From assembly GCF_013376045.1 (NCBI RefSeq), contig NZ_JABMJG010000005.1, positions 547,766 to 611,765 on the forward strand: a stretch of DNA of 64,000 bases, read 5' to 3'. The number at the start of each line of letters is the position of its first letter. Positions within the stretch are counted from its first letter, which is position 1. Positions 1 through 8,539 of this stretch are shown piece after piece. A model generated the notes under the pieces. That model ran no database searches and was not told the origin of the DNA. It worked only from the letters and a program-made list of their open reading frames with translations. This DNA is from Variovorax sp. SG517 (GTDB taxonomy: Bacteria; Pseudomonadota; Gammaproteobacteria; Burkholderiales; Burkholderiaceae_C). A program made the position numbers and the translations under genes.

Positions 1-354
1 ACCAACGGCCTGTGGCGCGAACACGCCGCGACCCACAGCTTCGTGGGGCCCGCGAGCCGCGCGCCGCAGTTGGTGAACCAGGACCCGAACGCCGCCTTCG
101 ATCAGGAACTCATCTTCCATCACCTCGACGAGAACAACTCGACGGCGGCCAGGCAGGTGTTCAGGCTTGTGCGGGAGGGAGAACCGCCGCCGCGCAAGCC
201 GGGGCCCGTCGGCGGACAGGCGCCGGGTCGCGGCGGAGCCATCACCGGCAGCGACGGCTCCACGCAGGTGCAGCGTGCCGACGCGCCCGAGTTCTACAAG
301 GTGCGCTGGCTCGGGCGAGCTAAGGAGAGCTCGAACGCCGGAGGGAGCGCGTGA
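1..354 (+). CDS. C-terminal end of a truncated gene, family unresolved
   Basis: The reading frame is open from the first base and ends at a TGA that overlaps the next ATG (TGATG), so about 117 residues of a longer protein are visible. The visible part is hydrophilic, with the motifs LWREHAATHSFVGP and NQDPNAAFDQEL, and ends in a Gly/Pro/Arg-rich tail. I do not recognise the family with confidence. Its coupling to a lipase-type T6SS effector suggests it belongs to the same effector module, either as a second effector subunit (DUF3274/Tle3-like C-termini are one possibility) or as an adaptor. This functional idea is inference from position only. Confidence 0.5.
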   Translation, partial: TNGLWREHAATHSFVGPASRAPQLVNQDPNAAFDQELIFHHLDENNSTAARQVFRLVREGEPPPRKPGPVGGQAPGRGGAITGSDGSTQVQRADAPEFYKVRWLGRAKESSNAGGSA

Positions 355-2180
355 TGGCGGTACAGGGAGAAGACGAAGACCGCTGGATGGACTTCTCACT
401 GGGCATCGGCGGCTTCGCCGAGGCGGGTGTGGTCACTACGCCCGTGGCCGACAAGCGCAGGGTTCGCGTGCGCGTGCCGCCCGGAAAGCTCATCCCCATC
501 GTTTTCCTGCCGGGCATCATGGGCAGCAACCTGCGGCTGTCCAGGGCGCGGCAGGTGCTGCTCAAGCGCCAGGACAACATCGCCTGGCGGCCCGACGACA
601 CCGGTGATGTCCTGGGCCGGCGCAACGACAATCCCGCGCAGCGCCAGATGCGCCTGGACCCCGACGAGGTGGAGGTGGACCGCTACGAAGTCACCGACAA
701 CGGCCCCGCCGGGTACGACGCGACAGGCGACGCGACGCTCGGCTCCGACAAGCGCCACGCCAACGTGCCCGACAAGCTGGGCTCGGTCAGCAAGCTGCTC
801 ATCGACGACCCCAAGGCCGACCCCGACCACCCGCTGGCGGCCAACAGGCAAAGCTTCTCGGCCGCGCAGAAGGCCCGCGCGCGCGGCTGGAGCGAGGTGA
901 TGTTCAGCGCCTACGGCGACATCATCAAGCACATGGAAAGCCGCCTCAACGACATGCTGCAAGGCCAGGGCGAGCAGGTGAAGGTGTCTTCATGGTGGTC
1001 GAACAGCGAAGACCGTCAGGCGATGGTGGGGCGCGAGCCGTCGAGCTTCGGCGCGCAGGAGGGCGCCGCGCTCTCGGAGGCCGACCTCATGAAGATCGGG
1101 AACTGCTGGTACCCCGTGCACGCCTTCGGCTACAACTGGCTCAAGAGCAACGGCGAGGAAGCCAGGTCGCTCGCACCGAAGATCGACAAGCTCGTGCAGA
1201 CCTACAACGACAACGGCTTCGACTGCCCCGGCGTCATCCTGGTCACGCACAGCATGGGCGGCATCCTGGCGCGAGCGCTGATCCATCCGGACTACGGCAA
1301 CATCAAGGACAAGGTGCTGGGCATCGTGCACGGGGTGATGCCCACCACCGGCGCCGCGGCAGCCTACAAGCGCGTGCGCGCCGGCTTCGAAGGCGGAGGT
1401 TTCCTGGACATCGTCGCGAACATCATCCAGGGCCTGCTGGGCGACGATGGAGAGAAGGTCACGGCGGTGCTGGCCAACGCACAAGGCGGCCTCGAACTGC
1501 TGCCCGCCGCCGCGTACGGCACGCAGTGGCTGCATGTGCAGGACCAGGACGGCAACTTCCTCGCGCGTCTTCCGCAAGGCGATGCCGTGGAGGAGATCTA
1601 CACGCAGGATGCGGGCAAGTGGTGGCGGTTGATCAATCCGGAGTGGATTGATCCGGCTGGGCAACTGGAGAAGCCTCCCGGGGAGGGAGGCAAATCAGAA
1701 CAGCAGATTGGAGCAGAGGCGACAACGCGGCGAGTCGCCAGCGCAATGAAATTCGCCAATGCCATCGAGAACACCTTCCACGAACGGACCTACGCCCACT
1801 ACGGCAACGACCCGAAACAGCTGGCATGGAACGAAGTGTCGTGGCGCGTTGTTGATGGAGATGCGGAGAAGGCTGGCGATCCGGCCAACTGGACGCTGCT
1901 GCCCGGCGGGAAGGGTGACAACAAGAAGGGTCTGCTGAAGGTGCGCGGCAACCACGGCACGGAACTCATCCTCAAGCTGCAGCCACCCGCAGCAGCTGCC
2001 GACGGCACGGTCCCTGTGGAACGCAGTGCCAGCAAGGTGAAGGCAAAGCTCAAGTTCGTCCAGCGAGGCTACGACCATCAGAACAGCTACAGGAACCCGG
2101 ACGCAAATGCCTCGACGCTGTACGGCATCGTGCGCATCGCCAACGAATTCGATCCGGCGTGGTGGGACAAGAAGGACTGA
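354..2180 (+). CDS. alpha/beta-hydrolase lipase, Tle-type T6SS effector
   Basis: A 608-residue alpha/beta hydrolase, likely a phospholipase or esterase that attacks target-cell membranes. Near the N-terminus it has FLPGIMGSNLR, the oxyanion-side motif of LCAT-like lipases. The nucleophile elbow is VTHSMGG (Ser300). A late DGTVP (Asp550) and GYDHQ (His575) give a plausible catalytic triad. There is no signal peptide, as expected for a T6SS cargo. The ATG overlaps the upstream stop and is preceded by GGAGGG; a GTG three bases earlier is also open. A Tli4-type immunity gene follows after about 20 bases, which supports the effector role. The exact Tle subfamily (Tle4-like from the immunity partner) is inference. 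Confidence 0.75.
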   Translation: MAVQGEDEDRWMDFSLGIGGFAEAGVVTTPVADKRRVRVRVPPGKLIPIVFLPGIMGSNLRLSRARQVLLKRQDNIAWRPDDTGDVLGRRNDNPAQRQMRLDPDEVEVDRYEVTDNGPAGYDATGDATLGSDKRHANVPDKLGSVSKLLIDDPKADPDHPLAANRQSFSAAQKARARGWSEVMFSAYGDIIKHMESRLNDMLQGQGEQVKVSSWWSNSEDRQAMVGREPSSFGAQEGAALSEADLMKIGNCWYPVHAFGYNWLKSNGEEARSLAPKIDKLVQTYNDNGFDCPGVILVTHSMGGILARALIHPDYGNIKDKVLGIVHGVMPTTGAAAAYKRVRAGFEGGGFLDIVANIIQGLLGDDGEKVTAVLANAQGGLELLPAAAYGTQWLHVQDQDGNFLARLPQGDAVEEIYTQDAGKWWRLINPEWIDPAGQLEKPPGEGGKSEQQIGAEATTRRVASAMKFANAIENTFHERTYAHYGNDPKQLAWNEVSWRVVDGDAEKAGDPANWTLLPGGKGDNKKGLLKVRGNHGTELILKLQPPAAAADGTVPVERSASKVKAKLKFVQRGYDHQNSYRNPDANASTLYGIVRIANEFDPAWWDKKD

Positions 2181-2201
2181 AGTGATTGCTCAAATCATGA
2201 A

Positions 2202-3179
2202 ATGGAAACCAACCCTATGAAGAACATTCGCATTGAACGGTTGTTCGAACACACCAAGCTGCTGTGCTTCGGGCGCTACGTACTTACGGCCCCCGCGGAC
2301 TCGCGTCTGGCCTTTGGGCGCGACTTCCCGACTTTGCCAAACCAAGCCAAAGACATCGATAAGGTCATGGATGCCGAGCGGGCAAAGATTCTGGCGGCGG
2401 ACAAAACTGCCGAGATCAACTACTTCGGCAAGGGACCAGCTCCAAACACATGGCTGATTCGGTCCTACATGGACGACACGGCCAAAAAACTTGAGCTGGA
2501 AGGATTTCACAACTATCACATCGTGGGGCCGCACATTTTTGTGAACGACAGAGGAACCGCAAAGAGCCGAGGTGTCACGGCCGATTCCATCCTCCAAGGC
2601 ACGATCGAAATCGCCCAGGATCTGCGTCCCCGCACCCCCGACGAAGTCCCCACCGAACAAGGCCTGTGCCACGAGTTCGGCTTCCGCCGCCTCGACGGCT
2701 CCAAGGGCAACGTGCTGACTCAAGTCGGCCTCCACATGGCCGCCCTGCCCGACGTGGTCTTCAGCGTCGAGAGCAACCAGACCGTCAACACCAAGTTCAC
2801 CGGCAACAGCGACGGCCTGCTCAAGCTCATCGCCGACCGCAAGCGCGAGGCCGGCAGCAGCTACCCCAAGCTCACGACCTTGCGCGAGGGCAGGAAGAAT
2901 GTCCACGGCTGGAACGGCGAAGAGTCCCTCGTGCGCCGTGCCGACGGCGCGCACGACTTCGAATGGATGTTCATCGGCGAGAACGGCGGCAGCGTCGCGC
3001 GACCGGGCAACCTCGACGTGACGATGCGCACCAAGGTCATGGCCGACCGCATCGGCGCGGCCCCGGCTTCTTCGCTCAATGACGAGGAAGCCATCGCGCT
3101 GTGGGACAGGCTGCTCGACGGCCTGAAGTTCCGCGTTGCGGTGCCGGGTGCACCGGCCGATGCCGTGGCGATCCAATGA
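2202..3179 (+). CDS. Tli4-family T6SS immunity protein
   Basis: A 325-residue protein resembling the Tli4 immunity family, which neutralises Tle lipases, usually in the periplasm. The C-terminal half carries the family-like stretch from GLCHEFGFRRLDG through LHMAALPDVVFSVES. No convincing signal peptide is seen, which is unusual if it acts in the periplasm; a second in-frame ATG at 2217 is an equally good start. The gene directly follows the lipase gene. Its first ~400 bases are clearly more AT-rich, with different codon choice from the GC-rich second half, so the gene looks mosaic. Family assignment is from pattern recognition; pairing with the lipase is inferred from adjacency. Confidence 0.7.
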   Translation: METNPMKNIRIERLFEHTKLLCFGRYVLTAPADSRLAFGRDFPTLPNQAKDIDKVMDAERAKILAADKTAEINYFGKGPAPNTWLIRSYMDDTAKKLELEGFHNYHIVGPHIFVNDRGTAKSRGVTADSILQGTIEIAQDLRPRTPDEVPTEQGLCHEFGFRRLDGSKGNVLTQVGLHMAALPDVVFSVESNQTVNTKFTGNSDGLLKLIADRKREAGSSYPKLTTLREGRKNVHGWNGEESLVRRADGAHDFEWMFIGENGGSVARPGNLDVTMRTKVMADRIGAAPASSLNDEEAIALWDRLLDGLKFRVAVPGAPADAVAIQ

Positions 3180-3190
3180 GGAGGTCCGCG

Positions 3191-3406
3191 ATGACATCGA
3201 AGCACAACCCGGCACGCCGCAAGGCGCTGCAACTGGCAGCTGGCGTCGTGGCGATGGCGGCTTCGCCGGTGCCTGTGATGGCGCGGCTTCAGGTCGAAGG
3301 CGGTTTCGCCGGGCCATCGACCAATGTGCTGTGGAAGCCCATCGACGACGCCCGGCGTTTCGAGAAGCCGTACGGCGATCTTCTCGAGGTCGGCTTCTCG
3401 CGGTGA
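3191..3406 (+). CDS. small exported protein, 71 aa, unknown function
   Basis: A 71-residue protein starting at an ATG just after a strong GAGGAGG ribosome site, which itself follows the immunity gene stop. The N-terminus has a twin-arginine-like ARRKALQLAAG segment, then a hydrophobic stretch and a possible VMA-R cleavage site, so export (Tat or Sec) is likely. The remaining ~45 residues match no family I know. It may be a third component of the lipase module or the remnant of a longer periplasmic protein; nothing in the sequence decides this. Confidence 0.5.
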   Translation: MTSKHNPARRKALQLAAGVVAMAASPVPVMARLQVEGGFAGPSTNVLWKPIDDARRFEKPYGDLLEVGFSR

Positions 3407-3449
3407 GTGCCTCGCGCGGGGCGCGCCGGCCCCGCGAGGCCCGCGCCAG

Positions 3450-4088
3450 TTAGGCGATGCCTCGTGCACGGCGGTTGGACATCACCACGTTGTCCTTCGC
3501 AATCACCTGGCCTTCGCGCATCGCCGAGATCCACGCCTGCGTCGTGGTCACAGCCGCGAAGTTGCTGTGGAACACCACGCTGAACACGCGGTGGATCTCC
3601 TCCGCCGTGACCTTGCCCGCCGCGTTCTCGTAGGGCAGCGCGCCGCTGGCGTCCGAGAGGAACTCGACGGCCAGGCCGCGGTGCATGGCCTCGTACACGG
3701 TGGAGGCGTCGCAGTTCTGCGTCATGTAGCCGGCCACGCTCAGCGTGTCGATCTTGTTGCGCGCGATCCAGTCGGCGAAGTCGGTGCCGGTGAACACGCT
3801 CGGAAAGCTCTTGGTGACGAGGTGGTCGTGCGGCCGCTTCGCGATCTCGGGGTGCAGTTGGCCGTTGTGTGCGTCGGCCTGGAACACGGGCGCGCCCTTG
3901 GGCGCATGGTGGCGCACCACCACCACGGGCGTGCCGGCGGCGTGGGCGGCGTCCATGGCCCTGGTCACGTTGGGCAGCGTCTGCAGGATGGGCGGGTACT
4001 CGATCGGCAGGCCGCCGCCTTCGAAGTATTCGTTCTGCACGTCGATGACGACGAGTGCGCGGCGCGGGGCGGTGGTTGCTGTGCTCAT
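3450..4088 (-). CDS. isochorismatase-family cysteine hydrolase
   Basis: A 212-residue cytosolic hydrolase of the isochorismatase superfamily. The Asp-Lys-Cys catalytic triad is visible as D16 (VVIDVQNEYF), K93 (VTKSFPSVF) and C126 (YMTQNCDAST), and length is normal for the family. Members hydrolyse isochorismate, nicotinamide, carbamates or related amides; the substrate cannot be read here. It is transcribed away from a GlxA-type regulator, and such regulators often control the hydrolase next door. A GC-rich dyad lies just beyond its stop codon, between it and the convergent small gene. Confidence 0.88.
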   Translation of the reverse strand: MSTATTAPRRALVVIDVQNEYFEGGGLPIEYPPILQTLPNVTRAMDAAHAAGTPVVVVRHHAPKGAPVFQADAHNGQLHPEIAKRPHDHLVTKSFPSVFTGTDFADWIARNKIDTLSVAGYMTQNCDASTVYEAMHRGLAVEFLSDASGALPYENAAGKVTAEEIHRVFSVVFHSNFAAVTTTQAWISAMREGQVIAKDNVVMSNRRARGIA

Positions 4089-4165
4089 GAAAGGCTCCTC
4101 TTGTTCCTGTTTGTCCGGTGGTTCGGATGGCCTGATTCTTCGCTTCGGGCGGGTTTCGCGACAGT

Positions 4166-4198
4166 GGCCCGAAAGCCATTCATCGATAAGATCGGGCC
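4166..4198. promoter_or_regulatory. inverted repeat abutting the glxA-like start (possible operator)
   Basis: GGCCCGA at 4166-4172 and TCGGGCC at 4192-4198 form a perfect 7-bp dyad separated by 19 bases, ending directly before the ATG of the AraC-type regulator and inside the divergent intergenic region. The spacing fits a dimer site two helical turns apart, so autoregulation is possible. It could also be an mRNA hairpin at the start codon. Functional role is inference. Confidence 0.35.
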
Positions 4199-5164
4199 AT
4201 GCCGCAGCAAGCCGCCGAAACCGTCGCCGTCGTCGCCTTCGACGGCATCAGTCCCTTCCACCTGTCCGTGCCCTGCATGGTCTTCGGTGAAGACCGCACC
4301 GAGGCGGGCGAGCCGCGCTTCCGCGTGAAGGTGTGCGCCCCCGGGCCCGGGGAACTGCGCACCAACGCCGGCTTCGCGCTCGTCGTCTCGCACGGGCTCG
4401 AAGCCATCCGCCGTGCGCAGATCGTGGTCGTTCCATCGTGGCGGGACGACTGCTCGGCGGCGCCGCCCGAACTCATCCGCGCGCTGCAGGCCGCGCACCG
4501 GCGCGGCGCCACCGTGGTGGGTCTTTGCCTCGGCGCCTTCGTGCTCGCCGAGGCCGGCCTGCTCGACGGCCGCCCGGCCACCACGCACTGGAAGCTGGCG
4601 CCGATGTTCGCCAGGCAGTATCCGAAGGTGAGGCTGCAGCCCGAGGTGCTGTACGTGGACGACGGCAGCGTGCTCACCTCGGCCGGCACGGCCGCGGGCA
4701 TCGACTGCTGCCTGCACCTGCTGCGCGTGCGCCATGGCGCCGAGACGGCCAACCGCGCGGCGCGGCGCATGGTGGTGGCGCCGCACCGGCAGGGCGGGCA
4801 GGCGCAGTACATCGAGCAGCCCGTGCCCGCCGCCGCCGAGCGCGACCGGCTCGCGCCGCTGCTCGAATGGCTGGGCCGGCACCTCGACCGGCCGCACGAT
4901 CTCGACGACCTCGCGCGGCGCGCGCTCATGAGCCGGCGCAACTTCACTCGGCGCTTCCGCGAATCCACCGGCACCACCGTCGGCCAGTGGATGCAGAACC
5001 AGCGCCTCGCGCTCGCGCAGCGGCTGCTGGAGACCACCGACCACCCGGTGGAGCGCGTGGCCACCGGCGCCGGCTTCGGCTCGGCGGTGTCGCTGCGCAA
5101 GCACTTCGTCTCGGCCTTCAAGCTGTCGCCCACGGCCTACCGCCAGCAGTTCTCGCGGGCGTAG
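4199..5164 (+). CDS. GlxA-family transcriptional regulator (DJ-1/PfpI + AraC HTH)
   Basis: A 321-residue regulator with an N-terminal DJ-1/PfpI-like domain (residues ~8-190, including the nucleophile-elbow-like GLCLGAFVLAEAGLLDG) and a C-terminal AraC double helix-turn-helix (residues ~220-318, with LMSRRNFTRRFRESTG and VATGAGFGSAVSLRKHF). This is the GlxA layout, where the N-terminal domain is thought to bind a small ligand and the C-terminal domain binds DNA. It is divergent from the isochorismatase-family gene with a 110-bp gap, so that gene is the most likely target. Nothing links it to the T6SS. Confidence 0.9.
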   Translation: MPQQAAETVAVVAFDGISPFHLSVPCMVFGEDRTEAGEPRFRVKVCAPGPGELRTNAGFALVVSHGLEAIRRAQIVVVPSWRDDCSAAPPELIRALQAAHRRGATVVGLCLGAFVLAEAGLLDGRPATTHWKLAPMFARQYPKVRLQPEVLYVDDGSVLTSAGTAAGIDCCLHLLRVRHGAETANRAARRMVVAPHRQGGQAQYIEQPVPAAAERDRLAPLLEWLGRHLDRPHDLDDLARRALMSRRNFTRRFRESTGTTVGQWMQNQRLALAQRLLETTDHPVERVATGAGFGSAVSLRKHFVSAFKLSPTAYRQQFSRA

Positions 5165-5199
5165 ACGACGGAAAGAAGAAAAAGAAAAGCGCCCCGCGG

Positions 5200-7206
5200 T
5201 CAGACCGTGACTTGTCGCCGCGTCGTGAGCAGCGCCCGCAGCTTGGCCGGCGCGACCGGCTTGGTCAGCAGCATCACGCCGCCGTGGCGCAGCCGCTGCA
5301 GCACCTCGGGCCCGGTGGCGCCCGACACCAGCACCGCCAGCGCCTCGGGCTGCAGCCGCTTGGCGGCGTCGATCACGTCCACCCCGTCGCCGTCGCCCGC
5401 GAGCTGCAGGTCGCACAGCACGGCGTCGTAGTGGATGTCGCCGGTGCCCAGCCGCGCGATGGCCTCGGCACCGGTGTCCACGCATTCGACCTGGCAGCCC
5501 CACTGCTCCAGCAGTGCGCGGCTGCCGTCGAGGATGGCGGGGTCGTCGTCCACCACCAGGCAGCGCAGTCCCGCCAGCGGCGCCGGGGCCAGCGGCGGCG
5601 GCTGCGGCGGCGCCACGTCGGACAGCCGCGCCGCGGGCAGCGTGAAGGCGAAGGTGCTGCCCGCCTGCAGCGCGGAACGCACGGTGATGCGCGTGCCCAG
5701 CAGCGCGGCGATGCGCGCGCAGATGGCCAGCCCCAGCCCGAAGCCGCGGCGCCGGTCGCGCTCGGTGTTCGCCACCTGGTAGAACTCCTCGAAGATGCGG
5801 CCCTGGTGGATGGGCGCGATGCCCACGCCGTTGTCGCGCACCTCGATGCGCACGCCGCTCACGCTGCGCCGCGCCGCCACCAGCACCGTGCCGCCCTCGG
5901 GCGCATGGCGCAGCGCGTTGGTCACCAGGTTGCCGACGATGCGCCGCAGCATCGCCGCGTCGCTGCGCACCGCCAGCCCGCGGTCGCTCCAGCGCAGCCG
6001 CACGCGGGCCTCGACGGCGGCCGCGGCGTGCTGCGCGTCGAGCTGGTCGAACAGCTCCGCGAGCGGCACCTTGGCGATGGCGGGCGTCAGCACCTGCGCG
6101 TCGAGCCGCGAGATCTCGAGCAGGTCGTCGAGCAGCACGCCCATGAACTCGGTGCTTTCCTGCAGCCGCAGCACCGCCGGGCGCTGCGCGGGCGTGGCGC
6201 CGGGCAGCAGGCCGTCGATGAACAGGCCCATGGCGTGCAGCGGCTGGCGCAGGTCGTGGCTCGCGGCCGCGAGGAAGCGCGCGCGGGAAAGAGCCGCCTG
6301 CTCCGCCTCGGCCATGCGCTGCAGCGCGACGGCGGTGGCCTCGCGCACGCGCTCCTCGCTGATCTGGCGGTTGCGCTGCAGCCGCTCGGCCAGCCGGTCG
6401 ATGTCGTGCGCGAGCACGGCGAGTTCGTGCGTGCCGCGCGTGCCGCCTTCCACCACGTCGCAGCGCACCTCGAAATGCCCGGCCTCCAGCGCCGCGACCG
6501 TGCGCGAGACGCGCCGCAGCGGCCGCGCCACCGTGCGCGCCATGTGCCGCACCGAGGCCCACGCCGCCATCAGCGCCACCAGCGCGATGCCGATGCCCGC
6601 AATGAGCGAACGGCTGCGCTCGCGCGTGTAGGCGGTGGTGTCGCGGAAGGTCTGCACCAGGCCGATGGGCGTGTCGCCCGCCGCCGTGGAGCCCGCGGGC
6701 GCGAAGGCGCTGGCGCGCGAGGCCTCGCGCAGCGTGACCGGCGAGGTGAACATGCGCAGCTGCGCCAGCGACGCCGTCTTGGGCCCGGCCGTGACGTACA
6801 CGCCCGCGCTGTTGCTGATCTCCACCCGCGTCACCTGGCCGCCGCGCAGCGCCGCGTTGGCCACGTTCTGCAGCGCCGGCACGTCGCCCGCGTAGAGGCT
6901 CAGGTCGGACATGGCCGCCACCTGCTTCGCCACCGCCTGGCCCTCGGCGTCGAAGGCGGCCTCCAGGGTCTGCAGCCGGTTGTGCGTGAACCAGCCCGTG
7001 AGCGCCAGCGCCACCGCCGCGCACGGCACCACGCCAAGGCGGAACAGGTCGCGCTGCAGGTTGCCGCGCAGCACCAGTGTGTGGGCCGGAGGAGGCGGGG
7101 GTGAGGGCGGCGGCGATGAAGGCGACGATGAAGGCGGCAAGGCGCCCGCGCCCTCCGCTGCCGTGGGCGCCGCCCGTTGTTCGTGGGGAGGTGCTGCGCT
7201 GCTCAT
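5200..7206 (-). CDS. hybrid sensor histidine kinase with C-terminal receiver domain
   Basis: A 668-residue membrane sensor. After a Ser/Pro-rich cytosolic N-tail come TM1 (~57-73), a ~125-residue periplasmic domain, TM2 (~200-217), HAMP, then the kinase core with the H-box FLAAASHDLRQPLHAM (His317), N-box (GNLVTNALRHAP), G-boxes and a C-terminal receiver with VVDDDPAIL, CDLQLA and LTKPV. The start ATG overlaps the stop of the upstream binding-protein gene by 4 bases (ATGA), so the two are co-translated; much longer readings of this frame have no support. The coupled periplasmic protein is the obvious input partner. The output partner is unknown; the LuxR regulator near the window end is one candidate. 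Confidence 0.9.
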   Translation of the reverse strand: MSSAAPPHEQRAAPTAAEGAGALPPSSSPSSPPPSPPPPPAHTLVLRGNLQRDLFRLGVVPCAAVALALTGWFTHNRLQTLEAAFDAEGQAVAKQVAAMSDLSLYAGDVPALQNVANAALRGGQVTRVEISNSAGVYVTAGPKTASLAQLRMFTSPVTLREASRASAFAPAGSTAAGDTPIGLVQTFRDTTAYTRERSRSLIAGIGIALVALMAAWASVRHMARTVARPLRRVSRTVAALEAGHFEVRCDVVEGGTRGTHELAVLAHDIDRLAERLQRNRQISEERVREATAVALQRMAEAEQAALSRARFLAAASHDLRQPLHAMGLFIDGLLPGATPAQRPAVLRLQESTEFMGVLLDDLLEISRLDAQVLTPAIAKVPLAELFDQLDAQHAAAAVEARVRLRWSDRGLAVRSDAAMLRRIVGNLVTNALRHAPEGGTVLVAARRSVSGVRIEVRDNGVGIAPIHQGRIFEEFYQVANTERDRRRGFGLGLAICARIAALLGTRITVRSALQAGSTFAFTLPAARLSDVAPPQPPPLAPAPLAGLRCLVVDDDPAILDGSRALLEQWGCQVECVDTGAEAIARLGTGDIHYDAVLCDLQLAGDGDGVDVIDAAKRLQPEALAVLVSGATGPEVLQRLRHGGVMLLTKPVAPAKLRALLTTRRQVTV

Positions 7207-8270
7207 CGCGGGGCCGCGAGCCGGTCGGTCAGTTCCCGTTCCTCCGGCAGGCGCAGGCCGAGTCCGCGTGCCACGGTGGCGTTGACGCGCACGGTGGCGG
7301 GCGTCGCGGCTTCCACCAGCGGTGCATTGCCGCCGTTGCCGGCGCTCGCGACCTTCTGGCCAAGCTGCCGGGCCTGCTGGGCCAGCTGCGATGGCGTGGA
7401 GACCGCCGCCGCCAGCCCGCCCGAGCGCACCAGCCCCTCGCTGGCGCCGAACACCGGCAGGCCGGCGGTCGCGGCGGCGCGCAGCACCGAGAGCGTGGCG
7501 GCCTGGTTGTCGCCGATCAGGTCGGGCAGCACCAGCAGCGCGTCGCTCTGCGGCACCACCAGGCGCAGCGCGGAGGCGATCGACCGGGCGTCGGGCGCGT
7601 ACTCCACGCGCAGGTCCCAGGCCGGGTTCGCGCCCTGCGCGGCGCGCTGCAGCTCGCGCACCAGCGGTTCCGACTCGGGCGTGGCGACCACGCCCAGGCG
7701 GTGCTTCTGCGGCAGCACCGCGTTGACCAGCGCGAGCTGGTCGGTCATGGCCGGGTCGCGCAGCAGCACGCCCACGCGGCGGTCGGCGCGCCTGAGCGCC
7801 GGGCTGCTCGCCTTCAGGGTCTCGTACTCGAGCCGGCTGAGCATCGCGAGCACCAGCGGTTCCTGTCCCGGCCGCTCGACGGCGGCGCGCGCGGCGGCGG
7901 GGCCCACGGCCATGGTGAGCGGCGCGTCGGCGGAAGAAGATGGAGAAGAAGCCGCGCGCAGGCTGCGCGTGCGCACGCCTGCGTTCGCGGCGCGCTCGGT
8001 GTCCGTGGCCTGCTCCGCCGCCGGCTGCGGCTCGGTGCCGCCGGGCCCGAGGCGCACCAGCTCGAACCTGCCGCCGGGTTCCTGGTCGGCGCGCAGCCGC
8101 TGCACGAACTCGGAGGAGGCCGCCATGTCGTCGCCCATCAGCACCGTGAGGCTGGCCGCCGCGAAAGCCGCGCCCGCGGCGCACGCAAGGCTTGCGGCCA
8201 GCAGGGTGCGGGCGGCGAGCCGCAGCCTTCGATGCAAGGGCGGTAGGACGGGATTCACGGCAACAAACAT
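7203..8270 (-). CDS. periplasmic ABC-type substrate-binding-like protein
   Basis: About 355 residues with an N-terminal export signal (RTLLAASLACAAGAAFA) and an ABC_sub_bind-type periplasmic fold, seen in the PLTMAVGPAAARA and RRVGVLLRDPAMTDQ stretches. No permease or ATPase genes are nearby; instead the gene is coupled by ATGA to a hybrid histidine kinase, so it probably acts as a ligand-binding co-receptor rather than a transporter part (inference). I chose the ATG at 8270, with GGAAG about 8 bases upstream, over a TTG at 8303. A ~50-residue Ala/Ser-rich low-complexity stretch interrupts the N-terminal half. Confidence 0.72.
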   Translation of the reverse strand: MFVAVNPVLPPLHRRLRLAARTLLAASLACAAGAAFAAASLTVLMGDDMAASSEFVQRLRADQEPGGRFELVRLGPGGTEPQPAAEQATDTERAANAGVRTRSLRAASSPSSSADAPLTMAVGPAAARAAVERPGQEPLVLAMLSRLEYETLKASSPALRRADRRVGVLLRDPAMTDQLALVNAVLPQKHRLGVVATPESEPLVRELQRAAQGANPAWDLRVEYAPDARSIASALRLVVPQSDALLVLPDLIGDNQAATLSVLRAAATAGLPVFGASEGLVRSGGLAAAVSTPSQLAQQARQLGQKVASAGNGGNAPLVEAATPATVRVNATVARGLGLRLPEERELTDRLAAPR

Positions 8271-8426
8271 GGACTGCTTCCGCAGCGAGGAGCGATGACC
8301 CAATGTAAGGACGACCCCTGCTTCGCGCGATAAGGCGGAGGGCTTATGTCAGTGCCGGCAGTGGCCTGCCCGCGTGATGGATTTCCGATGCCAATGGCCG
8401 CTCGGCCTATCTCCGACGGAGTATTC

Positions 8427-8520
8427 GGCTCTCCCCCAGGCTTCGCGCACTTCGTGTCGCTTCGCCAACCCCCTTCCGGGGGCAACACCTGCGGCCCGGC
8501 AAAGCCGGTTCCGCGGTGTT
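8427..8520 (-). repeat. ~95-bp palindromic intergenic repeat, copy B
   Basis: Read on the minus strand this is nearly identical to 24182-24276: both run from AACACCGC through a CCCCC...GGGGG hairpin and GCGAAGCGACACGAAGTGCG to GCCTGGGGG. It lies in the gap between the second hybrid kinase gene and the binding-protein gene. Two near-identical copies in one window suggest a dispersed family of structured elements, REP-like in character. A role as transcriptional punctuation between the two sensory modules is inference. Confidence 0.8.
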
Positions 8521-8539
8521 TCGCGCAGGGAGAAACTCT

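Noticed and set aside
3410..3439. GC-rich dyad between convergent genes as an intrinsic terminator
   Set aside because: The stem is imperfect and no T-run follows on either strand, so I only mention it under the hydrolase gene.
4085..8184. Overlapping long minus-strand frames through the glxA-like and kinase genes
   Set aside because: Arg/Ala-rich shadow translations. The real kinase begins at the ATG at 7206, overlapping the binding-protein stop.
8271..8303. TTG start adding 11 residues to the binding protein
   Set aside because: The ATG at 8270 has a better ribosome site and gives a normal signal peptide.
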